64,000 nucleotides of DNA from Caulobacterales bacterium (GTDB taxonomy: Bacteria; Pseudomonadota; Alphaproteobacteria; Caulobacterales; Parvularculaceae): contig JACKIL010000012.1 in the NCBI GenBank assembly GCA_020638525.1, positions 1-64,000 of the forward strand, written 5' to 3'. Position 1 is the first letter of the stretch, and each line of letters begins with the position of its first letter. This document shows, piece by piece, positions 61,087 to 64,000 of the stretch. The notes under the pieces were generated by a model. The model saw nothing but the letters and a program-made list of their open reading frames with translations. It ran no database searches and was not told where the DNA came from. A program made the position numbers and the translations under genes.

Positions 61087-61806
61087 TTAGGCGAAGCATT
61101 CGGCGAGGAATTCGATCAGCGAGGTCCACGAGCGGTCAGCGGCCTTCTTGTCGTATTTCGCGCCGAGCGCGGGATTGTTCGCCTGCGGATTGGTGAAGGC
61201 GTGCAAGACGCCGCCATAAGCGTGGATCTGCCAGTCCGATCCGCCTTCCGTCAGCTCCTTGCCGAGCGCAACGACGTCTTCCGGCGGAACCATCGGGTCG
61301 TCCCAGCCATGATAGGCCACGACTTTCGCTTTGATCTTGTTTCCCTTGGTGTCGCCCGGCGGCGTGAACAGCCCGTGGAAGGAAGCGACGCCCTGAATGT
61401 CGGCGCCCGCGCGCGCAATGTCGAGAACGCACAGCCCGCCGAAGCAATAGCCGATAGCGGCGACGCGCGACTTGTCGACTTCCGGCAGGCCTTTGACGAC
61501 GTCGACGATGTGGAGAAGCCGCGAGCGAAGCAGCTTCCGGTTCTCGACGAAAGGCGTCATCAGTTTCTGGTTCTCTTCGACGGAGTTGCCGAGGACGCCC
61601 TTGCCGTAAAGGTCGAGCGCGAAGCCGGCATAACCATAGCCTGCGAGGCGCTTGGCGACTTCGATTTCGAAATCGCTGCGTCCGGCCCAGGCATGCGAGA
61701 TGATGACGGCCGGGCGTGCGCCCTTCTGCGCGTCGTCAAAGGCGAGCATGCCTTCCAGCGTTTTTCCTTCGTGCTGATATTCGACTGCGCGCGTTTTGAC
61801 CGCCAT
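61087..61806 (-). CDS. Dienelactone hydrolase family protein
   Basis: A 239-residue cytoplasmic hydrolase. The nucleophile is Cys in GYCFGG, as in dienelactone hydrolase, with the Asp in GWDDPMVPPE and the His near LHAFTNP. No ring-cleavage genes are nearby, so a role in aromatic degradation is not supported; many family members have other hydrolase activities. Confidence 0.88.
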   Translation of the reverse strand: MAVKTRAVEYQHEGKTLEGMLAFDDAQKGARPAVIISHAWAGRSDFEIEVAKRLAGYGYAGFALDLYGKGVLGNSVEENQKLMTPFVENRKLLRSRLLHIVDVVKGLPEVDKSRVAAIGYCFGGLCVLDIARAGADIQGVASFHGLFTPPGDTKGNKIKAKVVAYHGWDDPMVPPEDVVALGKELTEGGSDWQIHAYGGVLHAFTNPQANNPALGAKYDKKAADRSWTSLIEFLAECFA

Positions 61807-61887
61807 GCCGCTCTCCCTTGTCCTTGTCTGTTCAATCGCGGCGGATCATAGCCGATCGCGAGACGCCGCCAACCCTGAAATCCGTGA

Positions 61888-63309
61888 CTATTCGCCGTTC
61901 GCGCCGATGCGGCTGATCTTGAGCGTATTGGTTTTGCCCGCGCGTCCAAAAGGGTAGCCGGCGAGAATGATGATGCGTTCGCCCATGGCGGCGCCGTGAG
62001 CTTCGGCGATCTTCGCTGCTTTTTCGATCATTTCGTGGAAATGCGAAATATCGTCGGTGATGACTGGCGCGACGCCCCAATGCAGCGCGAGCTGTCGTGC
62101 GACGGACGACGCCGGCGTTGCGGCGATGATCGTCGCGCGCGGCCGGTCGCGGGAAAGGCGCCGCGCAGTCGAACCGGTTTTTGTGTAGGCGACGGCGAAC
62201 CGGCATTCGAGGACTTCTGCGATGCGCCGCGCCGAAAGCGTAATTGCATCCGCGGTGGTATACTCCGTATCGGGAGCGAGCGCGGATTTGAACGCTGCTG
62301 ATTCGGGGTCCGCTTCCGTTGCGGCGATGATGCGGTCCATGATGGCGACGGCTGTCGGCGGATGGCGCCCGACGGCGGTCTCAGCGGAAAGCATCACCGC
62401 GTCCGCACCCTGAAAGACGGCGGTTGAAACGTCTGAAGCTTCCGCGCGCGTCGGCGCGATCGACTCGATCATCGATTCCAGCATATGCGTTGCGACGATC
62501 ACGGGCTTTCCCGCTGCGCGGCAGGCGCGCACGATACGCCGCTGGATCGTCGGCACCTGTTCTGGCGGCAGCTCGACGCCTAGGTCGCCGCGCGCGACCA
62601 TGATGGCGTCGGAAAGTGCGATGATGGAATCGAGCGCTTCGACAGCATGGGGCTTTTCTATCTTGGAGATGATGCCCGCATGATCGCCGATGAGCGTGCG
62701 AGCTTCCGCGACGTCTTCGGCGCGCTGCACGAAGGAGAGGGCGATGTAATCGGCGCCGATGTCGAGCGCGCAGGCGAGATCATTCTTGTCCTTGTCGGTC
62801 AACGCAGAGATTGGCAGCGCGCGGCCGGGCAGGTTCACGCCCTTGCGGCTTGAAAGAACGCCCGGCGTGTCGGCGCGCGCGATGATGGCGCTCTTCGTGC
62901 GCTCGCGTACGGTGAGCTGCAGCTTGCCGTCATCGAGCTTCAGAATGTCGCCGGGTTCGAGAACGTCGATGACTTCCGGATGCGGAATGGGAATAACGTC
63001 GCCATCATTCGACTCAGCCGCGAGGATCAGCCTGTAGTCAGCCCCGTAGCGCAAGGAGAGCGCGTCGCCCTTGAGCGAGCCAGTGCGGATCTTCGGTCCC
63101 TGAAGGTCCGCGAGCACAGCAATCGGCGCGCCTTGTTCTTTCTCCGTCTCGCGGATCGCGCGCATCACGGCGGCGGCTTTCGCATGACTCTCATGGCTGA
63201 AATTGAGGCGGAAGACGTCGACGCCCGCCTGCACAAGCAGCCGCACCATGGAAGGCGCAGAACTCGCCGGGCCGATTGTCGCCACGATCTTACAGAAGCG
63301 CTTGCGCAT
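61888..63309 (-). CDS. pyk: Pyruvate kinase
   Basis: A 473-residue glycolytic enzyme. It begins RFCKIVATIGPASS, with LADLQGPKIRTG, the phosphoenolpyruvate/metal region VARGDLGVELPPEQVP and an allosteric C-domain ending FGRAGKTNTLKI. It transfers phosphate from phosphoenolpyruvate to ADP. Confidence 0.97.
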   Translation of the reverse strand: MRKRFCKIVATIGPASSAPSMVRLLVQAGVDVFRLNFSHESHAKAAAVMRAIRETEKEQGAPIAVLADLQGPKIRTGSLKGDALSLRYGADYRLILAAESNDGDVIPIPHPEVIDVLEPGDILKLDDGKLQLTVRERTKSAIIARADTPGVLSSRKGVNLPGRALPISALTDKDKNDLACALDIGADYIALSFVQRAEDVAEARTLIGDHAGIISKIEKPHAVEALDSIIALSDAIMVARGDLGVELPPEQVPTIQRRIVRACRAAGKPVIVATHMLESMIESIAPTRAEASDVSTAVFQGADAVMLSAETAVGRHPPTAVAIMDRIIAATEADPESAAFKSALAPDTEYTTADAITLSARRIAEVLECRFAVAYTKTGSTARRLSRDRPRATIIAATPASSVARQLALHWGVAPVITDDISHFHEMIEKAAKIAEAHGAAMGERIIILAGYPFGRAGKTNTLKISRIGANGE

Positions 63310-63387
63310 GAGAGGTAGTCTCCTCGTAATCCGATATGACTATTCCACAATTAGATCCAGATAATGTCAGCCATGCCATAGCATCGG

Positions 63388-64000
63388 TCATACTCGGGAA
63401 GCGCGCGGCGCGCTGTTTGCAATTCGGCGCAGGCAATCGAGAGCGCTTTCCATGATATTGGGAGCTTCATATCGTTCCTGGAAGACGACATAGGCAGGAT
63501 AAGGAAAGTCCGGAGAATTCGGCACAAGGCGCAGGGCGCCCGTCGCCAGAAAGGGGGCGGCGATCCGCTCGGGAGCAAAGCCTGCGGCGCCGACGCTCAT
63601 GAGATAGTCGACCCCTAGGGCTCCGAGATCGAGAGTGAGCCCCGGGCTTCGTATTGAGGGAAGCACGGCTGCATGCCATTCTCGAAAATCCTCTCCCCAG
63701 TCGAAGAATACATAGCATTCTTCAAGGGGCTTTTCTGGCGCCGCAGTCACCAGAATGAGGTCATCCTCGATCAGTTCCTCGATCTTCAGGCCAGGTCGGT
63801 GCTCTGGTCGATATATAACGGCTATATCGAGAACGCCTTCGCTCATTTCGCGCATTAGCCGCTGTGGCGCGCCGACTTCCGCCCGCAGAGCAGTTCTCGG
63901 CGAAATCTTATGGAATTCAGACAGCCATCGCATTAGCAGGCCGTTCCAGAGACTGAATTGTCCGCCAACTGATAGAATGTGGTCGAACTCTGCAGGCACC
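63388..64000 (-). CDS. LysR-type regulator, 5' end beyond the window
   Basis: About 204 codons of the substrate-binding domain are visible; the reading frame is open to the last base, so the N-terminal winged helix lies outside. The segment LSVGGQFSLWNGLLMRWLSE, MREMSEGVLDIAVIYRPEHR and GAAGFAPERIAAPFLATGAL are typical of LysR effector domains. Target unknown. Confidence 0.85.
   Translation of the reverse strand, partial: VPAEFDHILSVGGQFSLWNGLLMRWLSEFHKISPRTALRAEVGAPQRLMREMSEGVLDIAVIYRPEHRPGLKIEELIEDDLILVTAAPEKPLEECYVFFDWGEDFREWHAAVLPSIRSPGLTLDLGALGVDYLMSVGAAGFAPERIAAPFLATGALRLVPNSPDFPYPAYVVFQERYEAPNIMESALDCLRRIANSAPRASRV

Overview
This window looks like a chromosomal stretch of a GC-rich marine-type alphaproteobacterium, probably near the Hyphomonadaceae or Parvularculaceae. 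The evidence is the run murA / DUF2948 / hisD / UPF0262 / phosphatase / infA / maf / RNase G / yacG, a DUF1476 (ATPase zeta inhibitor) gene divergent from purC, a squalene-hopene cyclase, and a beta-helix / diheme cytochrome pair of the kind named after Hyphomonas. I cannot name a genus from sequence alone. I see no phage, IS element, CRISPR array or rRNA. One tRNA gene, tRNA-Thr(GGT), is present.

Layout. 1-6.6 kb: LuxR-type regulator, YHS protein, and two DUF885 metallopeptidase-like proteins flanking a GNAT acetyltransferase. 6.6-10.7 kb: M1 aminopeptidase lipoprotein, membrane-anchored AraC regulator, alpha/beta-hydrolase lipoprotein. 10.7-16 kb: malonyl-CoA-type ligase, hopene cyclase, small YdhR-like protein and an O-methyltransferase. 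16-19.2 kb: beta-helix/cytochrome pair and a PH-like membrane protein. 19.4-28 kb: purine genes purQ, purS and purC, interrupted by an SDR and by a block of transporter, acetyltransferase, AraC regulator and M20 peptidase. 28-33.3 kb: DUF1476, LysE exporter, SDR, a small SFPD-repeat secreted protein, threonine ammonia-lyase, a YerC-like regulator and hisG. 33.6-35.1 kb: Tat-exported PhoX-like protein.

35.2-45.2 kb is the most distinctive region. It is a divergent, apparently TetR-controlled catabolic locus. Leftward run TetR, a TonB-dependent receptor and an aldehyde dehydrogenase. Rightward run an N,N-dimethylformamidase large-subunit homologue, a PhyH dioxygenase, an NTF2-like protein and an acyl-CoA ligase whose reading frame is broken near its 5' end. 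Between the two arms lies a 56-base near-perfect palindrome with an inward-facing TTGACA box at each edge. The inferred route is uptake of an unknown amide or N-substituted compound, amide cleavage, hydroxylation, aldehyde oxidation and CoA activation.

45.2-54.7 kb: tRNA-Thr, thioesterase, then the conserved murA-to-yacG housekeeping run (with a cytochrome c gene inserted) and a TonB-C-domain protein. 54.8-64 kb: a Zur-like regulator with a small membrane protein and a candidate Zur box, an EF-hand protein, a patatin / 3-hydroxybutyrate dehydrogenase pair, a TPR protein, threonine synthase, a CatB-type acetyltransferase, dienelactone hydrolase, pyruvate kinase and a LysR gene cut by the window end.
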